Shown here: positions 57,309 to 64,000 of the stretch, one piece after another | How the letters are laid out: the number at the start of each line of letters is the position of its first letter | Numbering within the stretch: position 1 is the stretch's first letter | Assembly (NCBI RefSeq): GCF_900102375.1 | Contig: NZ_FNBO01000002.1 | Span: 62,001-126,000 of the forward strand | DNA length: 64,000 bases | Source: Halorubrum xinjiangense | Lineage (GTDB): Archaea > Halobacteriota > Halobacteria > Halobacteriales > Haloferacaceae | Reading direction: 5' to 3' | The notes under the pieces: generated by a model | The model's input: only the letters and a program-made list of their open reading frames with translations | The model's database searches: none | Told to the model about the DNA's origin: nothing | Made by a program: the position numbers and the translations under genes

Positions 57309-58148
57309 ATGAGTGCGTCCGACAAGTATCCGTCTGAGTCCGGGCGGCGACGCTTCGTGAAGGGCGTCGTCGGCGGCGCGGCCCTCGCCGGGGTCGGCGC
57401 GATGGGGTCGGCGACCGTGAACACGCTGACGACCGCCGGCGGCGTCGGCGGCGGGTCGACGATCGCGAAGACCATCGCCCACACCGGCGGGCCGGCGCCG
57501 CGCGGCCTGCCGCAGATCCCGGTCCGGGTCACGGACGAGGGGTACATCGAGGGCATCTGGCCCGAGACGACCACCGTCACCCAGGAGGGACAGGAGATCG
57601 AGGTCGCCCAAGAGGAGCTCGGCGGGGAGACCTACTCCGGCGCGTGGTACCAGTACTGCGGCGTCGAGTCCCAAGAGAACGTCCAGCCGAACTTCGAGTC
57701 CGACAACCTGTTCCGCGCCGCGAGCGGCCCGCCGTACGACTGGCAGGCCGACACCTACTCGGGCGGCGACCAGATCCACATCGACGACTTCGACGACTAC
57801 ACCGAATGGGGCAACGGGATCGGCAGCGACGGCGTCGGCAAGCCGGCCGCGGTCACGTGGCGCTCCGAGGACGCCGAGACGAACCTCAACGCGGTCGTCA
57901 TCCGCTCGCCGGAGATTGAGGAGGCGGCCCAGAACAACGAGTGGCTCCAGGCCTCGACCGACCAGGGGTTCATGGCGTACCTCAACGTCTGTACGCACTT
58001 CTGTTGTATCCCCGGCTACAAGGTGTTAGACGAGTCCGCGCGCTACGACGCCGCCGACGGGACGTACTGCGTCTGCCACCAGTCAGTGTACGACCCCTTC
58101 ACCATCGAGGACGCGCTGTTCATCGCCCGCCCCCGGCCGGACGAGTAA
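57309..58148 (+). CDS. Rieske 2Fe-2S protein with Tat signal
   Basis: A 279-residue protein. The N-terminal SGRRRFVKGVVGGAALAGVGAMG is a twin-arginine signal-anchor. The C-terminal Rieske domain has cluster ligands Cys228 and His230 (CTHFCC) and Cys254 and His257 (CVCHQS), with Cys233 and Cys256 probably forming the stabilising disulfide. This resembles the Rieske subunit of quinol:cytochrome oxidoreductase; no cytochrome b gene is adjacent, so it may act in a separate respiratory complex. The ATG at 57309 has a TATA-like ctttttac 22-30 nt upstream. Confidence 0.92.
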   Translation: MSASDKYPSESGRRRFVKGVVGGAALAGVGAMGSATVNTLTTAGGVGGGSTIAKTIAHTGGPAPRGLPQIPVRVTDEGYIEGIWPETTTVTQEGQEIEVAQEELGGETYSGAWYQYCGVESQENVQPNFESDNLFRAASGPPYDWQADTYSGGDQIHIDDFDDYTEWGNGIGSDGVGKPAAVTWRSEDAETNLNAVVIRSPEIEEAAQNNEWLQASTDQGFMAYLNVCTHFCCIPGYKVLDESARYDAADGTYCVCHQSVYDPFTIEDALFIARPRPDE

Positions 58149-58198
58149 GCCCCTCCGTCTCGTTCCTGGCTCTGCGTTACCTCTCGTTTCCGTGTTTC

Positions 58199-58242
58199 AC
58201 GCGACCGTCGCCGCGCTTTCGACGCGACCGTCGCCGCGCTTT
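58199..58242. repeat. Two 21-nt exact direct repeats at the promoter of the next gene
   Basis: The sequence acgcgaccgtcgccgcgcttt occurs at 58199-58219 and 58222-58242, a period of 23 nt. The second copy leads into the TATA-like gctttt about 26-30 nt before the ATG at 58269, so a promoter-proximal segment has been duplicated. Confidence 0.7.
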
Positions 58243-58268
58243 TCACGCCGCTCGCCCGAGGTATCGAC

Positions 58269-58601
58269 ATGAGCGACGACGACGCCGCTTCCGAAGCATC
58301 CGCGAGCGACGACTTCGAGACGGAACTCGCCCGGGCCCGCGACCTCCTCGACGGCGACGACATCGACGCGGTCCACGTCGGCGTCGTCCGCGACGGCGAG
58401 GTCGACACCACGTTCGCCCAGCGCACCGACGACGACCCCGACGGCGCCGGCCTCCGGGCGCTCGCGCTGCTCGCCGCGCACGTCAGGCTGGTCGCGGGCG
58501 AGGCCGGCGTCGAGCCCTCCACCGTCGCCGGCGACGCCGCGACGCTCGCGGGGCAGGTCGAACAGATCCCGGCCAGCACCGATCAGATCCCCGACGAGTA
58601 G
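58269..58601 (+). CDS. Small acidic haloarchaeal protein of unknown function
   Basis: A 110-residue protein with alternating helical and strand segments (ETELARARDLLDGDD, AVHVGVVRDGEVDTTF, GAGLRALALLAAHVRLVAGEAG) that look like a small alpha-beta domain, and a DAATLAGQVEQIP region. I recognise no family or active site. TATA-like gctttt lies about 28 nt before the ATG. Confidence 0.7.
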   Translation: MSDDDAASEASASDDFETELARARDLLDGDDIDAVHVGVVRDGEVDTTFAQRTDDDPDGAGLRALALLAAHVRLVAGEAGVEPSTVAGDAATLAGQVEQIPASTDQIPDE

Positions 58602-58638
58602 GACCGGGGTTCCACTCGGGGCCGCCGGATTCAGTCGC

Positions 58639-59178
58639 TTACCGCTCGGTTCGCCTCTCCGTCGCTTCCCGCTCGTGACCGCCGGACTCCGCCGCGCGGA
58701 TCCGCCGGAGCTGGTGGGCGACGCCCGCGACCGCGACGAGCAGGACCGCGAGGTTGAACACCGCGAGCGCCACGGACTGGTAGGCCGGGTCGAACCACGT
58801 GCGGATCGCGTTCCCGGACTGGCTGTAGAACCCCCAGCCGGCGACGACCGCGAGCAGCGACATCGCGGCCAGCCCGACGCGGTCGAGCAGCCCGCGGAGG
58901 TCGTCGGTCGAGAGGCGGCCGAAGCCCGAGGAATCGACCGGCTCCGTCGAGTAGTCCTCCTCGGTGCGGTCGGGGTCGGTCGCCGTGCGGTCGGCGTCGG
59001 TCTCCGTGCGGTCGGCGTCGGTCTCCGTGCGGTCGGGGTCGATCGCCGTGCGGTCGGTCGCGTCGGTGTCGTCAGTCATTGGCTGTGGTGGGTCGCGGGT
59101 GTGGTCGGTCTCGGTGGTCGCCTCGTCGTCAGTCGCGTCGCCGTCTGCCGGGTCGTCGCGCGGCGGTCCGTCGGTCAT
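58639..59178 (-). CDS. Two-helix membrane protein with Asp/Thr repeat domain
   Basis: A 179-residue protein. The first 75 residues are disordered and contain a tandem 7-residue repeat of the type DRTETDA (about four units; 21-nt DNA repeat at 58971-59060). Two transmembrane segments follow at about 102-118 and 133-155, then a charged tail rich in Arg and Glu. The ATG overlaps the stop of the upstream surface-protein gene (ATGA), so it is co-translated with it. Function unknown. Confidence 0.7.
   Translation of the reverse strand: MTDGPPRDDPADGDATDDEATTETDHTRDPPQPMTDDTDATDRTAIDPDRTETDADRTETDADRTATDPDRTEEDYSTEPVDSSGFGRLSTDDLRGLLDRVGLAAMSLLAVVAGWGFYSQSGNAIRTWFDPAYQSVALAVFNLAVLLVAVAGVAHQLRRIRAAESGGHEREATERRTER
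58971..59060. repeat. 21-nt tandem repeat within the coding sequence
   Basis: Units with the plus-strand form gtgcggtcggcgtcggtctcc recur about four times with small changes, encoding a 7-residue Asp/Arg/Thr repeat in the gene at 58639-59178. Such repeats vary in number between strains by slippage. Confidence 0.7.
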
Positions 59179-60188
59179 CGTCGCCTCCGCGCGGTCAGCG
59201 CCGCGACGACGAGTGCGACGAGCGCGACGAGGGGGCCGAAGCCGGGCGTCGCGTCGTCGGTCGACCCGTCGCTCGGCGCGCGGTCGGCGCCGTCGTCGCC
59301 GGAAACTCCGTCCTCGCCGCGCTGGAAGTCCTCGACGGAGAACGCCACGTCGCGGACGGTCTGGTTCGGGCTGATCGTCTCCTGCGGATTCAGGTTCGCG
59401 ACGCCCTGCGTCTCGTCGACGAGCACGTCGTCGTCGAACAGCGCGGCGTCGACGTAGTAGTTGTACCCCTGGGGGACCTCGACGGTCGTCGTCACGGTGT
59501 CGGTGCGGCCGGGGCGGACGGTGCCCACCGTCTCCGTCGCTTCCGCGGCGATCACGTTCGACTCCGCCTGCCGGAGGTAGAGCCGGAGGTCGACGTCGTC
59601 GGAGGGCTCGTCGCCGCGGTTCGTCACCGACACCGACGCGGACAGCGTCGCCGTCTCGTTGTCGGCCTCGACGACGCTCACCGCGACGGTCGGCCAGACG
59701 GAGCCGTCGGTGAAGCCGACCTGCGTGTCGGCGTAGTCGGGCGTGAGCGCCGCGACGCCGGCGACGCGGGTGGTCTGCTGCTCGCGGCGCTCGCCGTCGG
59801 CGAAGATGACCGTCTCGATGCGGTAGCCGCCCTCGCGCTCGACGGTGACGGTCCCGTTGACGGTGCGCTCGCCCTCGAAGTCGACATCGCCGACGTCGAC
59901 GGTGGTCTCGTTGACGAGGAGGCCGGACTCGGCGCCGATCGCGCGGTGCCGGACGGTGACGTTCTCGACCGCCGAGCCGCGGTGACGGAGGTCGGTGCCG
60001 AGGCGGAGCTCGGCGGTCTCGCCGCGCACCTCGCCGGGCGCGACCGTCGCGCCGGCGACGTCGATCCGGCCGGGCGGCTCGTTCGCCTCTCGGGGGTCGC
60101 TGATAGCCTCGGGCGCGGCGACGGCGCCGACCGCGCCCGCGACGAGGAGCGCGGCGGCCGCCGCCAGGAGGGCCGTGCGGGTGTCCAT
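59175..60188 (-). CDS. Secreted surface protein, DUF7490-like with PGF-CTERM-type anchor
   Basis: A 337-residue protein. An N-terminal signal segment (ALLAAAAALLVAGAVGAVAAPEA) is followed by two or three beta-sandwich domains (VTVRHRAIGAESGLLVNETTV and VSVTNRGDEPSDDVDLRLYL) and a Thr/Asp/Ser-rich spacer. It ends TPGFGPLVALVALVVAALTARRRR, a PGF-CTERM sorting signal: a PGF motif, a hydrophobic helix and Arg residues. Archaeosortase A would cut near PGF and attach lipid. The DUF7490 label is from memory. Its stop overlaps the next gene by 4 nt. Confidence 0.8.
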   Translation of the reverse strand: MDTRTALLAAAAALLVAGAVGAVAAPEAISDPREANEPPGRIDVAGATVAPGEVRGETAELRLGTDLRHRGSAVENVTVRHRAIGAESGLLVNETTVDVGDVDFEGERTVNGTVTVEREGGYRIETVIFADGERREQQTTRVAGVAALTPDYADTQVGFTDGSVWPTVAVSVVEADNETATLSASVSVTNRGDEPSDDVDLRLYLRQAESNVIAAEATETVGTVRPGRTDTVTTTVEVPQGYNYYVDAALFDDDVLVDETQGVANLNPQETISPNQTVRDVAFSVEDFQRGEDGVSGDDGADRAPSDGSTDDATPGFGPLVALVALVVAALTARRRR

Positions 60189-60257
60189 GTGCGACCCGTT
60201 ACGAGCCCGATATAAGTGCTTTGTCCAGTGGTCGACTCGAAGGGCGAAAAATCAGCC

Positions 60258-60788
60258 TCAGAGGACGCGATACCGGCCGTTCGACTCGGTGACCTCACCG
60301 CGGCGCGCGAGGCGCGTCAGGATCTCGCGGGCCGCGTCGGCGGGGACGCCGTCGGCCGCGGCGCGCTCCACCACCGCCGACTCGGTGGGGTCGTCGACAC
60401 CCTTGACCGCGTCGCGGACGACCTCGGTGCGACTCCGCGAGCCGCCCCCGCCGCCTTCGGCTCTTGAGGCGGCCTCGTCGACCGCGTCGGCGTCGATCCC
60501 CGCGGATTCGAGGTACTCGCGGTCGTCGATGCCGGCGTCCTCGACGGCGGCTTCCAGCTCCGAGACGTGGTCGACCTCGGCGAACGAGGCGCTGTCGCCG
60601 CGCTTCTTCGCGAGCAGTGCCGACCGCGCCTCCCGAGCCGCCGCGCGGTCCTCGGACTCGAAGAAGCGCTTGAGCTTGGCGGTCCGGTGGGTCTTGCCGC
60701 ACCGCGAGCACTTCGCCGTCTCGCTCGTCTCCGGGTCCGTGACCAGCCACATGTTGGCGCACTCGTTGCAGCCGACGACCGCGTACAT
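60258..60788 (-). CDS. Zinc-ribbon plus winged-helix protein, DUF5817 type
   Basis: A 176-residue protein. The N-terminal zinc ribbon has CNEC and CSRCG (MYAVVGCNECANMWLV ... ETAKCSRCGK), followed by KTHRTAKLKRFFESED and a helical linker. The last 65 residues look like a winged helix (TEVVRDAVKGVDDPTESAVVERAAADGVPADAAREILTRLARRGEV). This matches the haloarchaeal DUF5817 family as I recall it. It may be a DNA- or RNA-binding regulator. Start at the ATG at 60788. Confidence 0.8.
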   Translation of the reverse strand: MYAVVGCNECANMWLVTDPETSETAKCSRCGKTHRTAKLKRFFESEDRAAAREARSALLAKKRGDSASFAEVDHVSELEAAVEDAGIDDREYLESAGIDADAVDEAASRAEGGGGGSRSRTEVVRDAVKGVDDPTESAVVERAAADGVPADAAREILTRLARRGEVTESNGRYRVL

Positions 60789-60852
60789 GCGACGAGATTT
60801 GCCGGCCCCGGATTTGAACCCTCGGCTCCGGGACGCGACCGCGCCTTCGAAC

Positions 60853-61195
60853 ACCTCACGCGATGCCGTGGCGCGTGCCGACGAGCGCCCGGAGGGCGCG
60901 AGTCGCACGCGCGAGGGAGTCGGGCGTTCCGAGGGCGACCGAAGGGAGCCCGAAGGATGCGCCCGACGAGGCTGGGGAGGCGTGAGGTGCGGTCGCTGTG
61001 CTGGGTGGGACTCAAAGGGGCAGCCGCGAGGGCGAAGCACGGCGCAGTAAGTACCGCAGCGAGGGAGCGACAGCGACCGAGCGAGGAACGCAGCAAGCCG
61101 CGCGAGCCGTCGCGGCTGGGGCTTTGGCGGTGTTCGCCGCCGCTCCGCTATCAGCCATTTATTAGCGAGCGGCTGTGGCTTCGGAGGCCTTCACC
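60853..61195 (+). repeat. Dispersed structured element, copy R2 (candidate noncoding RNA)
   Basis: It lies between the DUF5817 gene start and the inositol-phosphatase gene end. Hairpin P1 at 60871-60912: gcgcgtgc / gcacgcgc, gac / gtc, a tandem ga/ga internal loop and gcgccc-gga-gggcgc, with one bulged c. Stem P2 gtcgggcg / cgcccgac pairs 60919-60926 with 60960-60967, followed by gaggctggggagg. Then gggactcaaaggggcag and stem P3 cagccgcga / tcgcggctg (61021-61029 with 61110-61118). The tail has ggggctttggcggtgttcgcc and a TATA-like tttatta at 61158, then a second partial unit ggctgtggcttcggagg. No clear TATA box precedes P1 here. Confidence 0.7.
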
Positions 61196-61266
61196 CTTGA
61201 CCGATCGCCAGCCCCGGCTTGATTTCTACCGGCCCGAAGTCGACTCGCGACCGCCCCGAAAATCGC

Positions 61267-62145
61267 TTACGAGTCTGATTCGATCTCGTTCGCGGCCGCG
61301 AGCACCTCGTCGTGGAGGGCGCCGTTCGAGGCGACGAGCCCCTTCGAGTCGTGCCGCCACCGGTTCCCGTCGAGGTCCGTCACGCGCCCGCCGGCCTGCC
61401 GGATCACGAAGACGCCGGCCACCGTGTCCCACGGGTTCGCGGCGACGTTCGTGATCGTCCCCTCCAGCCCTCCGGCCGCGACGGTCGGGAGCACCACCTG
61501 CGCGGCGCCGAGCCGGCGCATATCCCCGAAGCGGGTGACGATCGCCTCGCAGGCGCGGGCGTACTCTTCGCGTGCGTCGTACGCCCACCAGATCGTCGGG
61601 TCGACGGCGGCGCCGCGGGGCTCGGACACGTCGCTCACGGAAATCGGCTCGCCGTTGCAGTACGCGCCCGTGGCGTCGGCGGTGTAGGTGTCGCCGAGCG
61701 CGGGCGCGACGATGGCGGCCGCCACGGGCTCGCCGTCGACGACGGCCGCGACCGCGGTGGCCCACACGGGGATGTCGCGGACGTAGTTGTTCGTCCCGTC
61801 GATGGGGTCGATCACCCACGCGGCGCCGTCGTCGGGCACGGTCTTGCGCTCCTCTTCCTCCTCGCCCACTATCGCGTCGTCCGGGTACGACTCGCGAATG
61901 CTCTCGATGACGGTGCGCTGGGCGGCGCGGTCGGCCTCCGTCACCACGTCGTCTTCGCCTTTCGTCTCCACGTCGATGTCGCTCCGGAAGCTCTCGTTCG
62001 CGACCGCGGCGCCCGCCTCCGCGGCGCGCTTCGCAACGGCCGCGCGCTCGGCGACGTCGTCCGCGCGGTCCGTGACGGGGGAGGGCTCGGCGGCGGCGTC
62101 GTCGCGGTCGCCCGGGGCGGCGCCGCGCTCGGCTTCGTCGGTCAT
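61267..62145 (-). CDS. Inositol monophosphatase-family phosphatase
   Basis: A 292-residue magnesium-dependent phosphatase. Metal-binding motifs are GEEEEERK (from the first acid cluster, near 95), WVIDPIDGTNNYVRDIP near 110-126 and the C-terminal NPWDTVAGVFVIRQAGG near 236. Relatives act on inositol phosphates, fructose-1,6-bisphosphate or 3-prime-phosphoadenosine phosphates; in archaea the fructose-bisphosphatase role is frequent, but the substrate is not decided here. A 30-residue acidic extension precedes the core. A TATA-like gtttatac is about 26 nt upstream of the ATG. Confidence 0.9.
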   Translation of the reverse strand: MTDEAERGAAPGDRDDAAAEPSPVTDRADDVAERAAVAKRAAEAGAAVANESFRSDIDVETKGEDDVVTEADRAAQRTVIESIRESYPDDAIVGEEEEERKTVPDDGAAWVIDPIDGTNNYVRDIPVWATAVAAVVDGEPVAAAIVAPALGDTYTADATGAYCNGEPISVSDVSEPRGAAVDPTIWWAYDAREEYARACEAIVTRFGDMRRLGAAQVVLPTVAAGGLEGTITNVAANPWDTVAGVFVIRQAGGRVTDLDGNRWRHDSKGLVASNGALHDEVLAAANEIESDS

Positions 62146-62262
62146 GCCCCCAGTCGACGCCCCCGACGCGTATAAACGTCGGTTCGGCGCGGGGCGCGGA
62201 TCGAAATTAACTCAGTTTCGAATCCGAGTACCTTTAAGTGGGTCGGCGCCGGTGTACCGCGT

Positions 62263-62520
62263 ATGGAACCAGAGGAAGCGGTCCGTCAGCTCGAGTACAC
62301 CATCGACGCCTCGCTCGACGAGATCGGTCAGCGCGCCGCCGCGGGCTACCGGCCCACCTTCGAGCGCGTGGCCGAGCGCGCGGACGGATCCGCGGTGTAC
62401 GACCTCGCGGGCGAGCTCTGCCAGGACGTCGTCGACGGCACCTGTCCCTCGCCGGCGGAGGCGAACGCGGTCGCCGAGCGCGTACTCGACGACTGGGCGT
62501 ACACCGACGGCGGGGAGTAG
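62263..62520 (+). CDS. Small acidic protein of unknown function
   Basis: An 85-residue, mainly helical acidic protein (EEAVRQLEYTIDASLDEIGQRAAAGYRP, EANAVAERVLDDWAY) with two cysteines (LCQDVVDGTC). It is typical of compact haloarchaeal hypotheticals. A TATA-like cctttaag lies 26-34 nt before the ATG. No family is recognised. Confidence 0.65.
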   Translation: MEPEEAVRQLEYTIDASLDEIGQRAAAGYRPTFERVAERADGSAVYDLAGELCQDVVDGTCPSPAEANAVAERVLDDWAYTDGGE

Positions 62521-62584
62521 GCGAAGGCCGGCCTCACAGTCGTTTTTCTCGCTCCCTCCCGATCCCAAACGCTTCTCGCAGCGA

Positions 62585-64000
62585 TCACCGCGGCGCACGT
62601 CGAACCAGGAACAGCGTCGCGAGGACGATCCCGACGAGCGCCGCGAGCCCCGCGACGTCGCCGAGATCGAACTCGGACAGTTCCGGGCTCGTTTCGTCGC
62701 TATCGTCCCCTGACCCGGAACCGCTGTCGCCCACTGACTCGGAACCGCTATCGCCCACTGACTCGGAACCGCTATCGCCCACTGACTCGGAACCGCTGTC
62801 ATCCCCTGACCCGGAACCGCTGTCGGCTCCTACTCCGTCCCCATCAGTAAGCTTGGTTCCATCGTCCCCCGGGCCGTCTGCTCGGTCCGCCACCGTGACG
62901 GATCCGAGGACCGGCCTCTCGTCTGTCGCTCTCGCCTCGACCGCCTCGCCCGCGAGAACGAGGTCGTACTCTCCGGGATCGTCGAATCGGACCGTCACCG
63001 AGGCGCTCGCGGTCCCTCCGGGCGCGACATCGACCCCCACCCGCTCGCCGGTCGCAAGCGACTCCCCGTTGCTGGCCGCGACTTGGAGTTCGGCGTCGCG
63101 AGCGGGGGCTCGTCCGATGTTCTCGATGTCGACCGCGACCGTCAGGGGCTCGCCCGCCCGGACTTGATCGTCGGAGAGGCTCGCTTCCGCCGGGGCCAGC
63201 GCCGGACGCTCGGCCGCGACCGCGAACGCGGAGAACCCTTCGCTGACGGCCCGGAACCGGACCGTCTCGGTTCCCGCACCGACGACGCGCGTCTCGACGC
63301 GCTCCCAGCCCACATCGGTCTCACGGTAGACGGCGAAGCGCTCTGGGGCGACGCCGGTCTCTTCGAGCCGCTCACGGTCCACGGTAATCTCGGCTGTCGC
63401 CTCCGCGATCGGCTGGCCGGGCTCCGCGAACTCGACCGTGTAGTACCCGATCGGGTCGACGCCGGGCGGAACCGGCGGCACCTCGGCGGGTCGGTCGGTC
63501 CGTCCCCGCACCGCGAACTCGACGTCGCCGGGCGACTCTCGGACGAACGTCAGGTCGTCGAGTCGGACGCTCGGGTCGCCGACGTGTAGGCCTCGCAGGT
63601 CGACCTCCGTCTCCGACCCGCCGACGACCGATAGGAGTTCCACCTCCCGGTGTGTCGCGTCCGGGCGCTCGACGGAGGCGGTCGGTCCCGCGGTCGGGTC
63701 CAGACCGTCACTCTCCCCGTCGCCGTCGCTTCCGTCGTCCCCGCCCGGCTCTTCGGGGCTCTCCGGCTCCGTGGGGCGCGCACGGACCGAGATCTCGTCG
63801 ATGAGTCGGTCGCCCGGCGCGATCTCTGCGACGCGGGTGTCGATCTCGACGCCGACCGGGACGGCGTCGCGTTCGGGCGTGAGCCGCACCGCCCGCTCGG
63901 GGCTCTCGACCGGCTCACCGTTGACGACGAAGGTGACGCCCGTCCCCTCGTGTTCGATCCACGCCTCGGCGGACGCGTTCCCGTCATAGGTGATGTAGAA
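62585..64000 (-). CDS. Surface protein with PGF-pre-PGF and CARDB-like domains (N-terminus beyond the window)
   Basis: The frame is open to the right edge, so the start is missing; at least 471 residues are visible. In order: a beta-rich region (ITYDGNASAEAWIEHEG), an acidic linker (SPEEPGGDDGSDGDGESDG), the domain beginning PIGYYTVEFAEPGQPI and ending EGFSAFAVAAE that matches the PGF-pre-PGF domain, then a CARDB-like Ig domain (ASLSDDQVRAGEPLTVAVDIENIGRAPARDAEL). A Gly/Ser/Asp linker with GSESVGDS repeated three times precedes a terminal hydrophobic helix (LAALVGIVLATLFLVRRAPR). The C-terminus ends with a membrane helix and Arg residues but has no clear PGF triplet just before it. Likely an S-layer-type or adhesion protein. 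Confidence 0.78.
   Translation of the reverse strand, partial: FYITYDGNASAEAWIEHEGTGVTFVVNGEPVESPERAVRLTPERDAVPVGVEIDTRVAEIAPGDRLIDEISVRARPTEPESPEEPGGDDGSDGDGESDGLDPTAGPTASVERPDATHREVELLSVVGGSETEVDLRGLHVGDPSVRLDDLTFVRESPGDVEFAVRGRTDRPAEVPPVPPGVDPIGYYTVEFAEPGQPIAEATAEITVDRERLEETGVAPERFAVYRETDVGWERVETRVVGAGTETVRFRAVSEGFSAFAVAAERPALAPAEASLSDDQVRAGEPLTVAVDIENIGRAPARDAELQVAASNGESLATGERVGVDVAPGGTASASVTVRFDDPGEYDLVLAGEAVEARATDERPVLGSVTVADRADGPGDDGTKLTDGDGVGADSGSGSGDDSGSESVGDSGSESVGDSGSESVGDSGSGSGDDSDETSPELSEFDLGDVAGLAALVGIVLATLFLVRRAPR
62726..62797. repeat. 24-nt tandem repeat within the surface-protein gene
   Basis: The unit tcgcccactgactcggaaccgct-atc appears three times in succession (with a related unit on each side), encoding GSESVGDS on the minus strand as a linker. 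Copy number is likely to differ between strains. Confidence 0.7.

Noticed and set aside
60790-60830. tRNA 3-prime-end-like sequence on the minus strand (ggttcaaatcc followed by ggggccggca), a possible integration scar.
   Set aside because: The T-stem does not pair beyond two bases, there is no matching 5-prime acceptor, D-arm or anticodon arm, and no duplicate of the sequence was seen that would mark an attachment site.

Overview
The window is chromosomal DNA from an extremely halophilic archaeon (class Halobacteria), very probably Halorubrum or a close relative. I base this on the high G+C content, strongly acidic proteins, archaeal information-processing genes (Kae1-Bud32, aIF2-gamma, Spt4, Rpo7, S17e, S19e, S24e, TmcA), adenosylcobalamin ribonucleotide reductase and haloarchaea-only DUF families. 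Most genes have a TATA-like box 26-30 nt upstream of the start codon, which is the leaderless arrangement typical of haloarchaea. I used that spacing to choose many starts. The genus is an inference. No rRNA, tRNA, CRISPR array, IS element or prophage was recognised, so most of the window is ordinary core chromosome.

Layout. 0-5 kb: tail of an unknown Gly/Met-rich protein, a cupredoxin lipoprotein and nrdJ. 5-14 kb: a small membrane protein, Cdc48 with a small partner gene, a hydrolase, a DUF2391 membrane protein, Hsp20-AarF, an FkbM methyltransferase, a site-2 protease and a DUF7123 protein. 14.5-19.5 kb: MobB-like/MoaE fusion, pyrH-lysS-zinc protein operon, a histidine kinase and a small zinc finger. 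19.6-28.1 kb: an information-processing block with S24e-KEOPS fusion, the operon aIF2-gamma / PIN / rpoE1 / spt4 / dephospho-CoA kinase, DUF5810-DUF5809, and a two-zinc-finger protein with aEF-1beta. 28.3-33.5 kb: a TctA-type permease, S17e, and a tightly overlapping four-gene operon (CofD, Dus-like, CitG-like, DUF447). 34-42 kb: icd, glycosyltransferase, HTTM protein, isoaspartyl peptidase, Lrp regulator divergent from carA, and surE. 42-54 kb: gltX, ferredoxin, tmcA, UPF0179, uridine phosphorylase, a large pilin-like surface protein, HMG-CoA synthase and S19e. 54-64 kb: ppc, a Rieske protein, PGF-CTERM-type surface proteins, DUF5817, an inositol monophosphatase-family enzyme, and a partial PGF-pre-PGF surface protein running off the right edge.

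The most unusual content is not a protein gene. Three intergenic stretches (about 33.57-34.08, 45.07-45.52 and 60.85-61.20 kb) are diverged copies of one dispersed element of about 0.3-0.5 kb. All carry the same near-invariant 42-nt imperfect hairpin, a second stem whose two arms differ between copies but still pair in each copy, and a long-range stem with a compensatory C-G to T-A change (19 perfect bp in the largest copy). All end in a tail with TATA-like motifs; in two copies the tail units repeat every 57 nt. The conserved nucleotides lie in different reading frames in different copies, so the short basic ORFs inside are not real genes. I interpret this as a family of structured noncoding RNAs, or hairpin-rich mobile repeats, that I cannot assign to any known family.

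Other points worth a look: an inverted repeat between lrp and carA, a 14-bp palindrome before the histidine kinase, an unexplained A+T-rich intergenic stretch at 14.2-14.5 kb, the CofD/Dus/CitG/DUF447 operon, and the degenerate MobB domain fused to MoaE.
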